A stretch of DNA of 64,000 bases from Rhizobium sp. PP-CC-3A-592 (lineage in GTDB: Bacteria > Pseudomonadota > Alphaproteobacteria > Rhizobiales > Rhizobiaceae). The notes under the pieces were generated by a model that made no database searches, was not told where the DNA came from, and worked only from the letters and a program-made list of their open reading frames with translations. The DNA is taken from the NCBI RefSeq assembly GCF_003217095.1, contig NZ_QJSR01000001.1:1030009-1094008 (forward strand), given 5' to 3'. Shown here one piece after another: positions 54,396 through 63,671 of this stretch; position 1 is the first letter of the stretch; every line of letters begins with the position of its first letter. Position numbers and translations under genes: made by a program.

Positions 54396-55167
54396 CCCGA
54401 TCCTCGACAGCGACCTCGATGCCTATGTGGACAACCAGCTGACGCCGCAGCGCCGGCTTCAGGTCGAGGCGCATCTGGCGCGGAACCCGGAGTCCGCTGC
54501 GCGCGTGATGGGTGATCTGCATCTGCGTGGCGAGCTGCGTCTGTCGCTGCAGGCGACCGTCGATCCCGGCGGCACGCGGCAGACCCGGGATGCGGCGCGG
54601 CGGCTGGAAAGCGGTCTGCGCTTTCCCCGTATCGGCCAGCAGCTGCAGAAGGTGGCGGCCGTCGGTCTTCTCGTGGGTGCCGGCTGGGTTGCCAGCACGA
54701 GCTTCGGCCCGTTCCAGGTGACCGAGGTCGTGGCATCCGAGCCGCCGCCCGCGCATGTGGAAGAGGCCGTTCGCGCCCACCGCACGGCGGAGATCCGCGA
54801 GACCATGACGTCGCAGCCGGAGGTGCAGACCTACGACCGCGAGGACATTCGCGCGGCGACGGCGATCATCATGCCGGCTCTGCCCGAAAGCTGGACCGTG
54901 GTGGACGTTCAGGTGTTCCCCTCGCGCTTCGGGCCGAGCGTCGAGCTTGCGATCCGCACGCCCGACAAGGAGCAGATGTCGCTCTTTGCCGTGCGCCCCG
55001 GCGCGTTCTCGGTACGGCCGGTCAAGACCTACGCGATCGACGGCATCGAGGCGGCGGACTGGCAGATCGGCGACGTGGCCTATGCGCTGGTGGCGGCGCC
55101 CGGTGGCACCACAGGTGAGGCCAAGCTGGCGCAGACGGCGGAGCGCCTGTCCAAAACCCTTTACTGA
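54382..55167 (+). CDS. membrane-bound anti-sigma factor
   Basis: The protein has 261 residues. The N-terminus (SDLDAYVDNQLTPQRRLQVEAHLARNPE) matches the sigma-binding domain of ECF anti-sigma factors, here without the HXXXCXXC zinc motif. One membrane helix lies at about 90-108 (VAAVGLLVGAGWVAS). The periplasmic C-terminal domain is about 150 residues. GGAGG precedes the ATG at nine bases. It keeps the upstream sigma factor inactive until a signal is received; the signal is unknown. Confidence 0.85.
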   Translation: MTMADPILDSDLDAYVDNQLTPQRRLQVEAHLARNPESAARVMGDLHLRGELRLSLQATVDPGGTRQTRDAARRLESGLRFPRIGQQLQKVAAVGLLVGAGWVASTSFGPFQVTEVVASEPPPAHVEEAVRAHRTAEIRETMTSQPEVQTYDREDIRAATAIIMPALPESWTVVDVQVFPSRFGPSVELAIRTPDKEQMSLFAVRPGAFSVRPVKTYAIDGIEAADWQIGDVAYALVAAPGGTTGEAKLAQTAERLSKTLY

Positions 55168-55227
55168 CCTCTGGCCCGCCCGGCGCCAGAGCCCTTCACA
55201 CTTTCTCATCTATCAAGGAGAACCTCG

Positions 55228-55944
55228 ATGAGCTTCAGCAATCCCGGCCCCCGTTACGGCGCAACGGCGCAAAGCGGCGCCTTCCTCGACCAGGCCCTGC
55301 GCCAGCACATGCTGCGGGTGTACAACTATATGGGCCTCGGCCTCGTGGTCACCGGCCTTGTCGCCTTCATCGTCGGCACGACGCCGGCGCTCTACGTGCC
55401 GATCTTCCAGACGCCCCTGAAGTGGGTCGTCATGCTGGCACCGCTCGGCTTCGTGCTGTTCCTGTCGTTCCGCCTGCAGACCATGTCGGCCGGCGCGGCA
55501 CAGGCGATGTTCTGGGCGTTCTGCGCCGTGATGGGCCTGTCGCTCGCGTCCGTGTTCCTCGTGTTCACCGGAACGAGCATCGCGCGCACCTTCTTCATCG
55601 CCGCGACCATGTTCGGCGCGACGAGCCTTTACGGCTACGTGACCAAGGCCGACCTGTCGAAGATGGGCTCGTTCCTGATGATGGGCCTGATCGGCGTCGT
55701 CATCGCCTCGGTCGTCAACATCTTCCTCGGCTCGTCCGCCCTGCAGTTCGCCATCTCGGTGATCGGCATCGTCGTCTTCGTCGGCCTGACCGCCTACGAC
55801 ACGCAGAACATCAAGGCACAGTTCGCCGAGAACATGGACCAGGAATCGCAGCAGAAGCTCGCCGTCTTCGGCGCCCTGTCGCTGTACCTGAACTTCGTCA
55901 ACATCTTCCAGCTCCTGCTGAACTTCACCGGCGAGCGCGAGTAG
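55228..55944 (+). CDS. Bax inhibitor-1/YccA family membrane protein
   Basis: The protein has 238 residues with seven hydrophobic segments. VYNYMGLGLVVTGLVAFIVG, AAQAMFWAFCAVMGLSLASVF and the C-terminal FVGLTAYDTQNIKAQF (with the conserved Asp) identify the BI-1/YccA family, putative ion or pH-responsive channels and FtsH-linked proteins. AAGGAG precedes the ATG. A stem-loop follows. Confidence 0.93.
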   Translation: MSFSNPGPRYGATAQSGAFLDQALRQHMLRVYNYMGLGLVVTGLVAFIVGTTPALYVPIFQTPLKWVVMLAPLGFVLFLSFRLQTMSAGAAQAMFWAFCAVMGLSLASVFLVFTGTSIARTFFIAATMFGATSLYGYVTKADLSKMGSFLMMGLIGVVIASVVNIFLGSSALQFAISVIGIVVFVGLTAYDTQNIKAQFAENMDQESQQKLAVFGALSLYLNFVNIFQLLLNFTGERE

Positions 55945-55956
55945 TCGACATATCTT

Positions 55957-55983
55957 CCCTTCCGGCCTTGTTGGCCGGGAGGG
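55957..55983 (+). terminator. stem-loop after the BI-1 gene
   Basis: CCCTTCCGGCC pairs with GGCCGGGAGGG around TTGTT with one wobble. No T-run, so termination is uncertain. Confidence 0.45.
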
Positions 55984-56045
55984 CCCTATCCGACCAGACC
56001 CCTGCAACAACCCTGTTGCGCATGAGATCACGGAGACACATCACC

Positions 56046-56687
56046 ATGGACAGCAATGACCGCCAGGCGATCGACGGGCTTTTCTCCCGCATTGCCGAGG
56101 TCGAGCGCCAATCCGGCCAGCTCGATCAGGAGGCCAATGCCTTCATCGGCCAGAAGATCGCGGCCCAGCCGACGGCCCCCTACCTGATGGCGCAGACCAT
56201 CGTGGTGCAGGACCAGGCCCTTGCCGCAGCCGAGCAGCGCATTCAGGAACTGGAGCGCCAATCCTCGAGCCGCTCCTCCGGCGGGCTGTTTTCCAGCCTG
56301 TTCGGCGGCGGAAGCCAGGCCGCCCCTGCCCGCCGCGCGGCACCCGCTGCTGCTGCCTATGGACAGCAAGCGCCGCAGCAAGGCGCCTACGGCCAAACCG
56401 GCACGGCCATGGGCCAGCCGCCGGCAGGCCAGCCCAGCGGCCAGCCGAATAGCCCCTGGGGCAACCAGGGTGCCGCCCAGCAGGGCCAGCGCAGCGGCGG
56501 CGGCTTCCTGCAGGGTGCCGCCCAGACCGCCATGGGCGTCGCCGGCGGCATGCTCCTCGGCAGCGCCATCGGCAGCATGTTCTCCGGCAACGAAGCCAAC
56601 GCGGCGGAAACGCCCGCTGAAGCGGAAGCACCAGCGGAGGATGTCGGTGCGGATATGGGCGACGACATGGGCGATATGGATTTCTGA
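56046..56687 (+). CDS. DUF2076 protein
   Basis: The protein has 213 residues. The N-terminal DUF2076 region has DRQAIDGLFSRIAEVERQSGQLDQEANAFI and PYLMAQTIVVQDQALAAAEQRIQELE (coiled coil). The middle is Gly/Gln/Pro/Ala-rich. A hydrophobic Gly-rich stretch (AAQTAMGVAGGMLLGSAIGSMF) precedes an acidic tail with repeated DMGD. Function unknown; such proteins occur in alpha- and gammaproteobacteria. A strong terminator follows. Confidence 0.88.
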   Translation: MDSNDRQAIDGLFSRIAEVERQSGQLDQEANAFIGQKIAAQPTAPYLMAQTIVVQDQALAAAEQRIQELERQSSSRSSGGLFSSLFGGGSQAAPARRAAPAAAAYGQQAPQQGAYGQTGTAMGQPPAGQPSGQPNSPWGNQGAAQQGQRSGGGFLQGAAQTAMGVAGGMLLGSAIGSMFSGNEANAAETPAEAEAPAEDVGADMGDDMGDMDF

Positions 56688-56715
56688 TCGCCTGAAACAG
56701 TTCGTGAAGCCTGAG

Positions 56716-56747
56716 AAGGAGCCGGTCAAAAGCCGGCTCCTTTTTTT
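56716..56747 (+). terminator. intrinsic terminator of the DUF2076 gene
   Basis: GGAGCCGG (56718-56725) pairs with CCGGCTCC (56733-56740), extended by AA/TT, followed by seven T. It lies 29 bases after the stop. Confidence 0.92.
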
Positions 56748-56877
56748 GCGCGATCACCGTCGTCGGTGAGGCCGCAGAGGTGTCCAGGGACTGACTCGAC
56801 ACCTGAAATTGTGGGATCGTATGCCGCACGCGGCTTCGGCAGGCCTGGATTTTATTTGATCAGTTCGTCGGGGAGAA

Positions 56878-56952
56878 TGGTGCTGCTAGAGAGATTTGAA
56901 CTCTCGGCCTCTCCCTTACCAAGGGAGTGCTCTACCCCTGAGCTATAGCAGC
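56878..56952 (-). tRNA. tRNA-Thr (GGT anticodon)
   Basis: The minus strand folds into a full cloverleaf. The acceptor stem GCTGCTA pairs with TAGCAGC, the D-arm is AGCTCAGGGGTAGAGCA, the anticodon stem CTCCC/GGGAG holds loop TTGGTAA with anticodon GGT, and the T-arm is GAGAGTTCAAATCTCTC. The discriminator is A and CCA is encoded. Confidence 0.96.
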
Positions 56953-57205
56953 ACTGAAGACAGCGGCGGCGTGTTGGCGACCGTGTCGGAGCGAGGGCCT
57001 ATTGCCATAGGTTTTCGGGGAGCGCAAGGCGGATGGTGCGGTTTTCTTGTGTTTGGTCGGATTTGAATGACGGCAAAGCCTGACGCGGGTTTCGCGAGGC
57101 GTGGTGATTTCGTAGGAAGGCTGCCTGGTAAAGCGGTGATGGGCAGCCTTGGTGCCATTGATCGTTCAGTGCAGGCGATAGCGTGAGGAAAAGGGGAGCG
57201 ACGGG

Positions 57206-57439
57206 ATGAGTGAGGCGGAGCGGCAGGCGCAGGCTCGGCGGGAACGGGCGGCGCGGACGTTGCGGGAAAACCTTCAGCGCCGCAAGCAGCAGGGGCGTGC
57301 CCGGCGGGCGGGCGATGCCGATGAGGCCGTGGGGCTGCCGGCGGCCGGCGGTGAGGCATCCAGTGATGCAGCTTCGACGACCGACGGCGACCTTCCTGTC
57401 GGAGACATTGGTTCGGCCGATGACACGGCTGGAAAGTAG
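57206..57439 (+). CDS. 77-residue small charged protein upstream of murA
   Basis: The first 35 residues are strongly basic and helical (RERAARTLRENLQRRKQQ), the rest acidic and Gly/Ala/Asp-rich. GGGGAG precedes the ATG. I recall similar small proteins beside murA in rhizobia but know no function. The basic helix could bind nucleic acid or ribosomes; that is a guess. Confidence 0.65.
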   Translation: MSEAERQAQARRERAARTLRENLQRRKQQGRARRAGDADEAVGLPAAGGEASSDAASTTDGDLPVGDIGSADDTAGK

Positions 57440-57748
57440 ACGGGAAGCCATTCTCGACGCAAACCGAATCGGGTCGCGTTGCCGATATCGCGTGCGAAAC
57501 GGCGAGCGATGCTGATCGCGATTGTTGAGCAAACCGGTATCCTGCCGTAAATCCGGACGAATCCTTGAGATAATGGCGCGCGGCACCCTTCTTTTAGGGC
57601 TCCAGCACTGGCGATACACACGCTCGCGCCTCGGCGTCCTGCGGGTCGCTTCTCATTTGCCGTGGCTTGCTTTATGGAAGCCGTCTTTCCTGCCGACGAA
57701 CGGCACATCTATTATTCAGGGGCTCCATAGCCCTGACGAGGACCGATC
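57440..57748. other. murA upstream region
   Basis: These 309 bases hold no gene I can support. They presumably contain the murA promoter. I see no clear terminator after the small protein. Confidence 0.5.
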
Positions 57749-59041
57749 ATGGATCGCATCAGAATTACCGGTGGCAACGAGCTTCACGGGATCATCCCGA
57801 TTTCCGGCGCCAAAAACGCCGCCTTGCCGCTGATGATCGCATCGCTCCTGACGGACGACACGCTGACGCTGGAGAATGTGCCGCATCTGGCCGATGTCGA
57901 GCAGTTGATCCGCATCCTCGGCAATCACGGTGCCGACATTTCGGTCAATGGCCGGCGCGAGCGGCAGGGCGAAAGCTATGCCCGCACGATCCACTTCACC
58001 TGCCGCAACATCGTCGATACCACAGCACCCTACGAGCTGGTCTCCAAGATGCGCGCGAGCTTCTGGGTCATCGGCCCGCTTCTGGCGCGCGAAGGCAGAG
58101 CCCGCGTCTCGCTGCCGGGCGGCTGCGCCATCGGCACGCGGCCGGTCGATCTGTTCATCGAGGGCCTAGCAGCGCTTGGCGCGAACATCGAGATCGACAG
58201 CGGCTACATCAATGCGACGGCACCGACCGGTGGGCTCATCGGCGCACGCTACGTGTTTCCGAAGGTCTCCGTCGGCGCGACGCATGTCATGATGATGGCG
58301 GCGACGCTTGCCAATGGCACGACGACGATCGGCAATGCCGCGCGCGAGCCGGAAGTGGTCGATCTCGCGAACTGCCTCAATGCCATGGGCGCGAAGGTTA
58401 CCGGCGCCGGCACCTCCACCATCACCATCGAAGGCGTCACCTCCCTTTCGGGCGCGCGCCACCGGGTCCTGCCCGACCGCATCGAAACCGGTACCTATGC
58501 CATGGCCGTGGCCATGACCGGCGGCGACGTGATCCTCGAAGGGACCGATGCGAGCCTGCTCGATACGGCACTGGAAGCGATCCGCCGCGCGGGCGCGGAA
58601 ATCACGCCGACCGAAACCGGCATCCGGGTCTACCGCAATGGCGGCGGCATCAAACCGGTCGATGTGGTCACAGATCCCTTCCCGGGCTTCCCGACCGATC
58701 TGCAGGCGCAGTTCATGGGCCTGATGACGCGCTCCAGCGGCGTTTCGCACATCACCGAAACGATCTTCGAGAACCGCTTCATGCATGTGCAGGAACTCGC
58801 CCGCCTCGGCGCGCGCATCACGCTGTCCGGGCAGACGGCGAAGATTGAGGGCGTGCCGCGCCTCAAGGGAGCGCCGGTCATGGCGACCGACCTTCGCGCC
58901 TCGGTATCGCTCGTCATCGCGGGCCTCGTGGCCGAAGGCGATACGACCGTTTCGCGCGTTTACCATCTCGATCGCGGCTTCGAGCGGCTGGAAGAAAAGC
59001 TGACCCGTTGCGGCGCCATCGTCGAGCGCGTCACCGACTGA
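57749..59041 (+). CDS. murA: UDP-N-acetylglucosamine 1-carboxyvinyltransferase MurA
   Basis: The protein has 430 residues. It catalyses the first committed step of peptidoglycan synthesis, adding enolpyruvate to UDP-GlcNAc. The N-terminal [22 protein letters not shown] with its catalytic Lys, the fosfomycin-target Cys near residue 126 in [14 protein letters not shown], and the [12 protein letters not shown] and [15 protein letters not shown] segments are all present. Length is standard. Confidence 0.97.
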   Translation: MDRIRITGGNELHGIIPISGAKNAALPLMIASLLTDDTLTLENVPHLADVEQLIRILGNHGADISVNGRRERQGESYARTIHFTCRNIVDTTAPYELVSKMRASFWVIGPLLAREGRARVSLPGGCAIGTRPVDLFIEGLAALGANIEIDSGYINATAPTGGLIGARYVFPKVSVGATHVMMMAATLANGTTTIGNAAREPEVVDLANCLNAMGAKVTGAGTSTITIEGVTSLSGARHRVLPDRIETGTYAMAVAMTGGDVILEGTDASLLDTALEAIRRAGAEITPTETGIRVYRNGGGIKPVDVVTDPFPGFPTDLQAQFMGLMTRSSGVSHITETIFENRFMHVQELARLGARITLSGQTAKIEGVPRLKGAPVMATDLRASVSLVIAGLVAEGDTTVSRVYHLDRGFERLEEKLTRCGAIVERVTD

Positions 59042-59062
59042 TGCGATGTCGGTCGCGGCCCA

Positions 59063-59107
59063 TTGCGCAAGCACCCGTTGCGCAAGGCCCTGTTGCGCAA
59101 GGATGAG
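59063..59107. repeat. three 15-bp direct repeats with TTGCGCAA palindromes
   Basis: TTGCGCAAG occurs at 59063, 59078 and 59093, each followed by six variable bases, giving an exact 15-base period. The eight-base core is a perfect palindrome. It lies 21 bases after murA and about 75 bases before the next start. Confidence 0.75.
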
Positions 59108-59179
59108 CCGCGACCTATCTCTGCTAAAGGACCACGGAACCCGATGGCCCGACAGGCAAAATCGCACAGGTAGGATCGC

Positions 59180-59635
59180 ATGGACACATTGAAGCTCATG
59201 GCGCTGGACGCGCAGGACCTCGAGATCGTCTCTGCCCATGTGCAGGATGCGGTTTTCAAGGTCGAGGGCATCTCCTATGCGCCGCGAACCGGCACCTTTG
59301 CCCTGGTGGTGAACCGCTTCGTCTGGGAAAAGACGGTTGATGGGAAAACCGGCACCGCAGACAAGAAGACGAATGAGCGCCGCCGCGCCGTGATCGGTTT
59401 TCACCGGGTAACATCGGTGCGCTCCATCGGCTTTTCGCGCACGGACACGGATGCCGTGCTCTCGCTGCTTGCGCTGCGGTTCGAGCCGAAGGGCGAAGGC
59501 CCGGATGGCGTGCTGGAACTGGTGCTGGCCGGCGACGCGACGATCGCGCTGAATGTGGAATGTATCGAGGTACAGCTTGCGGATACCGGCGGGGCGTGGG
59601 AAACCGCTTTCAGGCCCCACCATCCGGAAAGCTGA
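59180..59635 (+). CDS. DUF2948 protein
   Basis: The protein has 151 residues and is soluble. LKLMALDAQDLEIVSAHVQDAV at the N-terminus and the C-terminal LNVECIEVQLADTGGAW are characteristic of DUF2948, found next to hisD in many alphaproteobacteria. Function unknown. AGGATCGC precedes the ATG. Confidence 0.88.
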   Translation: MDTLKLMALDAQDLEIVSAHVQDAVFKVEGISYAPRTGTFALVVNRFVWEKTVDGKTGTADKKTNERRRAVIGFHRVTSVRSIGFSRTDTDAVLSLLALRFEPKGEGPDGVLELVLAGDATIALNVECIEVQLADTGGAWETAFRPHHPES

Positions 59636-59768
59636 GCCGGAAAGCCGAGACGGTGTGGGCCTGCGCCTGACGGGGAGCGGCCGGTGCGGCCGACGACCCG
59701 AACGGTGCCGGTTCGCTTGATAGGCCCGCATTTCAACGACGTCCGCCGACACGAAGGATCCAGACCCA

Positions 59769-61073
59769 GTGGCCATTCGCCTCGATCATCGCGCTTCCGA
59801 TTTCGAGGCCGCTTTTGCGGCTTTTCTCACCACCAAGCGGGAGGTGTCAGAAGATGTCGACCTCGCCGTGCGCCGGATCATCGCCGATGTGCGCGCGCGG
59901 GGCGATGTGGCACTCGCCGAATATACGCTGAACTGGGACAAGCTCGACCTCTCCACCACGCCCATGACCGTGACAGCCGAAGAGGTTGATGCCGCCATCG
60001 AGGCCGTGCCCTCCGAAGTGCTGGGCGCACTCAAGGTCGCCGCCGTGCGCATCGAGGCGCATCATGCCCGCCAGCTGCCGAAAGACGACATCTATACCGA
60101 TGCCATGGGCGTCGGTCTTGGCTCGCGCTGGACGCCGATCGACGCCGTCGGCCTCTATGTCCCCGGGGGAACCGCGAGCTATCCGAGTTCCGTGCTGATG
60201 AACGCGCTGCCGGCCAAGGTCGCGGGCGTACCGCGCGTGGTCATGGTGGTGCCGGCACTGGCCGGCAACATCAATCCCGCCGTGCTGGCTGCGGCCCGCA
60301 TGGCCGGCGTGTCGGAGATCTACCGGATCGGCGGCGCCCAGGCGATCGCGGCGCTTGCCTACGGCACGGCCACCATCGCGCCGGTTGCCAAGATCATGGG
60401 CCCCGGCAATGCCTATGTTGCGGCCGCCAAGCGGCAGGTGTTCGGCACCGTCGGCATCGACATGATCGCCGGTCCTTCCGAAGTCCTCGTCATCGCGGAT
60501 AAGGACAACGACCCGGACTGGATAGCCGCCGATCTGCTCGCGCAGGCCGAGCATGATCCGGGCGCGCAGTCGATCCTCATCACCGACAACGTCGATTTCG
60601 CCGATGCCGTGGAGCGCGCGGTCGAGCGGCAGCTCGTCACGCTTCCCCGGGCGGAGACGGCGCGCAGCAGCTGGCGCGACTTCGGCGCGATCATCTTGGT
60701 CGAGGACCTCACTACCGCGCCGGATCTCGCCAACCGGATCGCCGCCGAGCACCTGGAGCTGGCGCTGGCTGACGCCGATGCGATGATCCCGCAGATCCGC
60801 AATGCCGGGGCGATTTTCGTGGGGCGCTATACGCCGGAGGTCATCGGCGATTATGTCGGCGGCTCCAACCATGTTCTGCCAACGGCCCGTTCGGCACGCT
60901 TTTCCTCCGGCCTCGGCGTGCTCGACTATATGAAGCGCATCTCGATCCTCCGGCTCGGGCCCGACGAGCTGCGCGACCTCGGCCCCGCCGCCATCGCGCT
61001 TGCCCGCGCGGAAGGTCTGGAGGCCCATGCGCGCTCCGTCGCGATCCGGCTCAACCTCGGAGAGGCGGGATGA
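59769..61073 (+). CDS. hisD: histidinol dehydrogenase HisD
   Basis: The protein has 434 residues. It carries out the last two oxidations of histidine biosynthesis (histidinol to histidine) with NAD and zinc. Signatures are [75 protein letters not shown] and the catalytic AAEHLEL. It overlaps the next gene by four bases. Confidence 0.97.
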   Translation: MAIRLDHRASDFEAAFAAFLTTKREVSEDVDLAVRRIIADVRARGDVALAEYTLNWDKLDLSTTPMTVTAEEVDAAIEAVPSEVLGALKVAAVRIEAHHARQLPKDDIYTDAMGVGLGSRWTPIDAVGLYVPGGTASYPSSVLMNALPAKVAGVPRVVMVVPALAGNINPAVLAAARMAGVSEIYRIGGAQAIAALAYGTATIAPVAKIMGPGNAYVAAAKRQVFGTVGIDMIAGPSEVLVIADKDNDPDWIAADLLAQAEHDPGAQSILITDNVDFADAVERAVERQLVTLPRAETARSSWRDFGAIILVEDLTTAPDLANRIAAEHLELALADADAMIPQIRNAGAIFVGRYTPEVIGDYVGGSNHVLPTARSARFSSGLGVLDYMKRISILRLGPDELRDLGPAAIALARAEGLEAHARSVAIRLNLGEAG

Positions 61074-61546
61074 GCCAGCTGCCCGCCTTTCGCCTGTGCG
61101 ACGTGGTGCTGGACGAGACGATCGGCCGCTCGACGCCCGATGTGGAGCATGAGCGGGCGGTTGCGATCTTCGACCTAATCGAGGAGAACAGTTTCGAGCC
61201 GATCGGTCATAATGGCGGCCCCTACCGGCTGAAACTGTCGCTGATGGACAGCAAGCTCGTGCTCGTCGTGACCACGGAAGCCGGTGACGACGTCATCACC
61301 CATATTCTGTCGCTGACGCCGTTCCGGCGGATCGTGCGCGATTACTTCATGATCTGCGAGAGCTATTACGAGGCGATCCGCAGCTCCACGCCGAGCCAGA
61401 TCGAGGCGATCGACATGGGGCGGCGCGGCATCCACAACGAGGGCTCGCAGACGCTGATGGATCGCCTTTCGGGCAAGATCAAGCTCGACTTCGATACGGC
61501 GCGCCGGCTCTTCACCCTCGTTTGCGTGCTCTACTGGCGGGGATAG
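61070..61546 (+). CDS. UPF0262 family protein
   Basis: The protein has 158 residues and is soluble. [38 protein letters not shown] and [19 protein letters not shown] match UPF0262, a family typically encoded between hisD and a low-molecular-weight phosphatase gene in alphaproteobacteria, as here. Function unknown. Translationally coupled to hisD. Confidence 0.92.
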   Translation: MSQLPAFRLCDVVLDETIGRSTPDVEHERAVAIFDLIEENSFEPIGHNGGPYRLKLSLMDSKLVLVVTTEAGDDVITHILSLTPFRRIVRDYFMICESYYEAIRSSTPSQIEAIDMGRRGIHNEGSQTLMDRLSGKIKLDFDTARRLFTLVCVLYWRG

Positions 61547-61549
61547 GCG

Positions 61550-62026
61550 ATGGCGCCGGGGCTTGAACCGCGAGACGACGGCGCCAGTCCACCCCGGTCG
61601 GTGCTGTTCATGTGCGGCATGAATGCCATCCGCTCGCCCATGGCCGAGGTGCTTGCGAAGGCGCTGCTGCCGCCCGGCACCTATATCGCATCCGCCGGCG
61701 TGAAAACCGGCGAACGCGACCCCTTCGTCGATGTCGTGCTGGACGAGCTGGGCCTAACCGCCGGACGCCACGAGCCGCACACGCTGGACCAGCTCGAGGA
61801 CGATTATTTCGACATGATCGTTACCCTCGCCCCGGAAGCCCATCACACGGCGCTGGAGCTCACCCGCTCCATGGCCGTGGATGTGGAATACTGGCCGACG
61901 GCGGACCCGACGGCCACCCGCGGCACGCGCGACCAGATCCTTGCGGCCTATCGCGATGTCCGCGACCATCTGGAAACGCTCATCCGGCATCGTTTGCTTG
62001 GACAATCGCCGCGCAAGATGCCATAG
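61550..62026 (+). CDS. low-molecular-weight protein-tyrosine-phosphatase family protein
   Basis: The protein has 158 residues. The P-loop CGMNAIRS (CX5R) follows a hydrophobic strand VLFMCG. The general-acid region is YWPTADPTA near residue 118. It could be a tyrosine phosphatase or arsenate-reductase-like enzyme; substrate not readable. It starts three bases after UPF0262, so it is in the hisD operon. Confidence 0.9.
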   Translation: MAPGLEPRDDGASPPRSVLFMCGMNAIRSPMAEVLAKALLPPGTYIASAGVKTGERDPFVDVVLDELGLTAGRHEPHTLDQLEDDYFDMIVTLAPEAHHTALELTRSMAVDVEYWPTADPTATRGTRDQILAAYRDVRDHLETLIRHRLLGQSPRKMP

Positions 62027-62276
62027 AGCGGGTCACGCGCAGCCGCGCATGTGAGGACAACCGTTCTCCAGCGGCCGCACGGACCCTCGTCGACGCCTTC
62101 GTGCCCGGCCTGCAGCGTCGAAAGACGCCGTTTTGCCGTTGCCGAACCCCGGTTGCTGACGGAAAGATCGAAAACCGGAACGCCGCTGTTCACAAACGGA
62201 CGGTGATTGTGTAGTTTCCGGCAAATTTTTTAAAGAGGCCCAGTGCCTTCATGAAACTCGGAAAGACAAATCGTCA

Positions 62277-62495
62277 ATGGCGAAAGAAGAAGTCCTCGAA
62301 TTCCCGGGCGTCGTAACCGAACTGCTCCCCAATGCGACGTTCCGCGTCAAGCTGGAGAACGAACACGAGATCATCGCCCACACGGCCGGCCGCATGCGCA
62401 AGAACCGCATCCGCGTTCTCGCCGGCGACAAGGTGCTGGTGGAAATGACCCCCTACGACCTGACCAAGGGCCGCATCACCTACCGCTTCAAGTAA
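62277..62495 (+). CDS. infA: translation initiation factor IF-1
   Basis: The protein has 72 residues, the standard length. The S1-like OB fold is clear: [68 protein letters not shown] is the complete consensus order (shown in parts: [39 protein letters not shown]). It assists 30S initiation. Confidence 0.98.
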   Translation: MAKEEVLEFPGVVTELLPNATFRVKLENEHEIIAHTAGRMRKNRIRVLAGDKVLVEMTPYDLTKGRITYRFK

Positions 62496-62761
62496 AGCGG
62501 GCAGCACGGGCAGGGCAAGCACCGCTGGCCGCGGAACGGCTGCCGTTTACGGCGGTTCGGTGGCAATCGAGCGGTCGCCCGGCTTTCCATGGCACCCGCG
62601 GGAGGATGCCTCGAAGACGCACCGTTTCCTTGCGAACGCCGTTTCGACGCAAATGCGGACCCGCACCACACCGCTCCGCAACGTAACCTGCCGCAGGTGC
62701 TCGTGCCTGGAAACCGGTTCCGGTCGAGATCCTTGCGGAGAGATCCGGGAAACGACAGACG

Positions 62762-63382
62762 ATGGCACACGATCAGACGCTTATCCTGGCATCCGGCTCG
62801 CCGCGCCGCGTCGAGCTGCTCGCCCAAGTGGGCATCGAACCCAAACGCCTGATGCCGATGGATCTCGACGAGACCCCGCGGCGCACCGAGCATCCGCGCT
62901 CGCTTGCCTGGCGGCTTTCCGCCGAAAAAGCCCGCGCGGCCACAGCGGCGCTGAAGGGCATGGACGAGGCACGCGGCGCTTATCTGCTGGCGGCCGATAC
63001 CGTCGTCAGCGTCGGCCGGCGTATCCTCCAGAAGCCCGAGAGCGTCAGTGAGGCCACGGCGGCGCTGACCCTTCTCTCCGGCCGCAGCCATCGCGTCTAT
63101 ACCGGCATCTGCCTCATCACGCCGGATGGTTCCGTGCGTCAGAAGGTTGTCGATACGAAGGTCCGCTTTCGCCGCCTGACTTCGCACGACATCGAAAGCT
63201 ACCTCGCCTCCGGCCAGTGGCGCGGCAAGGCGGGCGGTTATGCGATCCAGGGCATTGCCGGCAGCTTTGTCGTGAAACTCGTCGGCTCCTACACCAATGT
63301 CGTCGGCCTGCCCCTGACCGAAACCGTTGCCCTCCTCTCCGGCGAGGGCTTCAACGTGCATGACGCCTGGCTCGAAGGATGA
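62762..63382 (+). CDS. maf: Maf family nucleotide pyrophosphatase
   Basis: The protein has 206 residues. The N-terminal [19 protein letters not shown] substrate-binding loop, [29 protein letters not shown] and [12 protein letters not shown] with its Asp/Glu region define the Maf fold. It hydrolyses non-canonical or modified nucleoside triphosphates. It lies between infA and yacG, the usual order in rhizobia. Confidence 0.95.
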   Translation: MAHDQTLILASGSPRRVELLAQVGIEPKRLMPMDLDETPRRTEHPRSLAWRLSAEKARAATAALKGMDEARGAYLLAADTVVSVGRRILQKPESVSEATAALTLLSGRSHRVYTGICLITPDGSVRQKVVDTKVRFRRLTSHDIESYLASGQWRGKAGGYAIQGIAGSFVVKLVGSYTNVVGLPLTETVALLSGEGFNVHDAWLEG

Positions 63383-63386
63383 CACA

Positions 63387-63671
63387 ATGAGCAACGATAT
63401 CCGCAAGTCCCCCGGCGGCTCCAAGCCTGCCAACGACACCGCCAGCGCCACATCGGCCAAACCCGCCTCCAACGTTGCCCCGCTGCGCAAGACCGTGCCC
63501 TGCCCCGAATGCGGCCGCCCGTCCCACCGCGAGCACTACCCCTTCTGCTCGAACCGCTGCCGCGACCTCGACCTCAGCCGCTGGCTGACCGGCGCCTACG
63601 CCATCCCCGTCTCGCAGGACGAGGACAATCCCGACGACACGCTCCAGAACGATGCGCGCGACGACGAATAG
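63387..63671 (+). CDS. yacG: DNA gyrase inhibitor YacG
   Basis: The protein has 94 residues. The four-Cys zinc site is CPECGRPSHREHYPFCSNRC followed by RDLDLSRWLTGAYAIP, the full YacG signature. An N-terminal 45-residue extension rich in Ser, Ala, Asn and Lys precedes it. GAAGGA lies about eight bases before the ATG at 63387, four bases after the maf stop. Confidence 0.95.
   Translation: MSNDIRKSPGGSKPANDTASATSAKPASNVAPLRKTVPCPECGRPSHREHYPFCSNRCRDLDLSRWLTGAYAIPVSQDEDNPDDTLQNDARDDE

Larger units (their letters stand above)
56688..57205. other. gap containing a terminator and tRNA-Thr
   Basis: Of these 518 bases, 56716-56747 is a terminator and 56878-56952 a tRNA on the minus strand. The rest (56953-57205) shows no gene; it contains the tRNA promoter and the upstream region of the next small protein. 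Confidence 0.7.

Noticed and set aside
58166-59776. 536-residue open frame on the minus strand
   Set aside because: Antisense to murA and the DUF2948 gene and spans their intergenic region.
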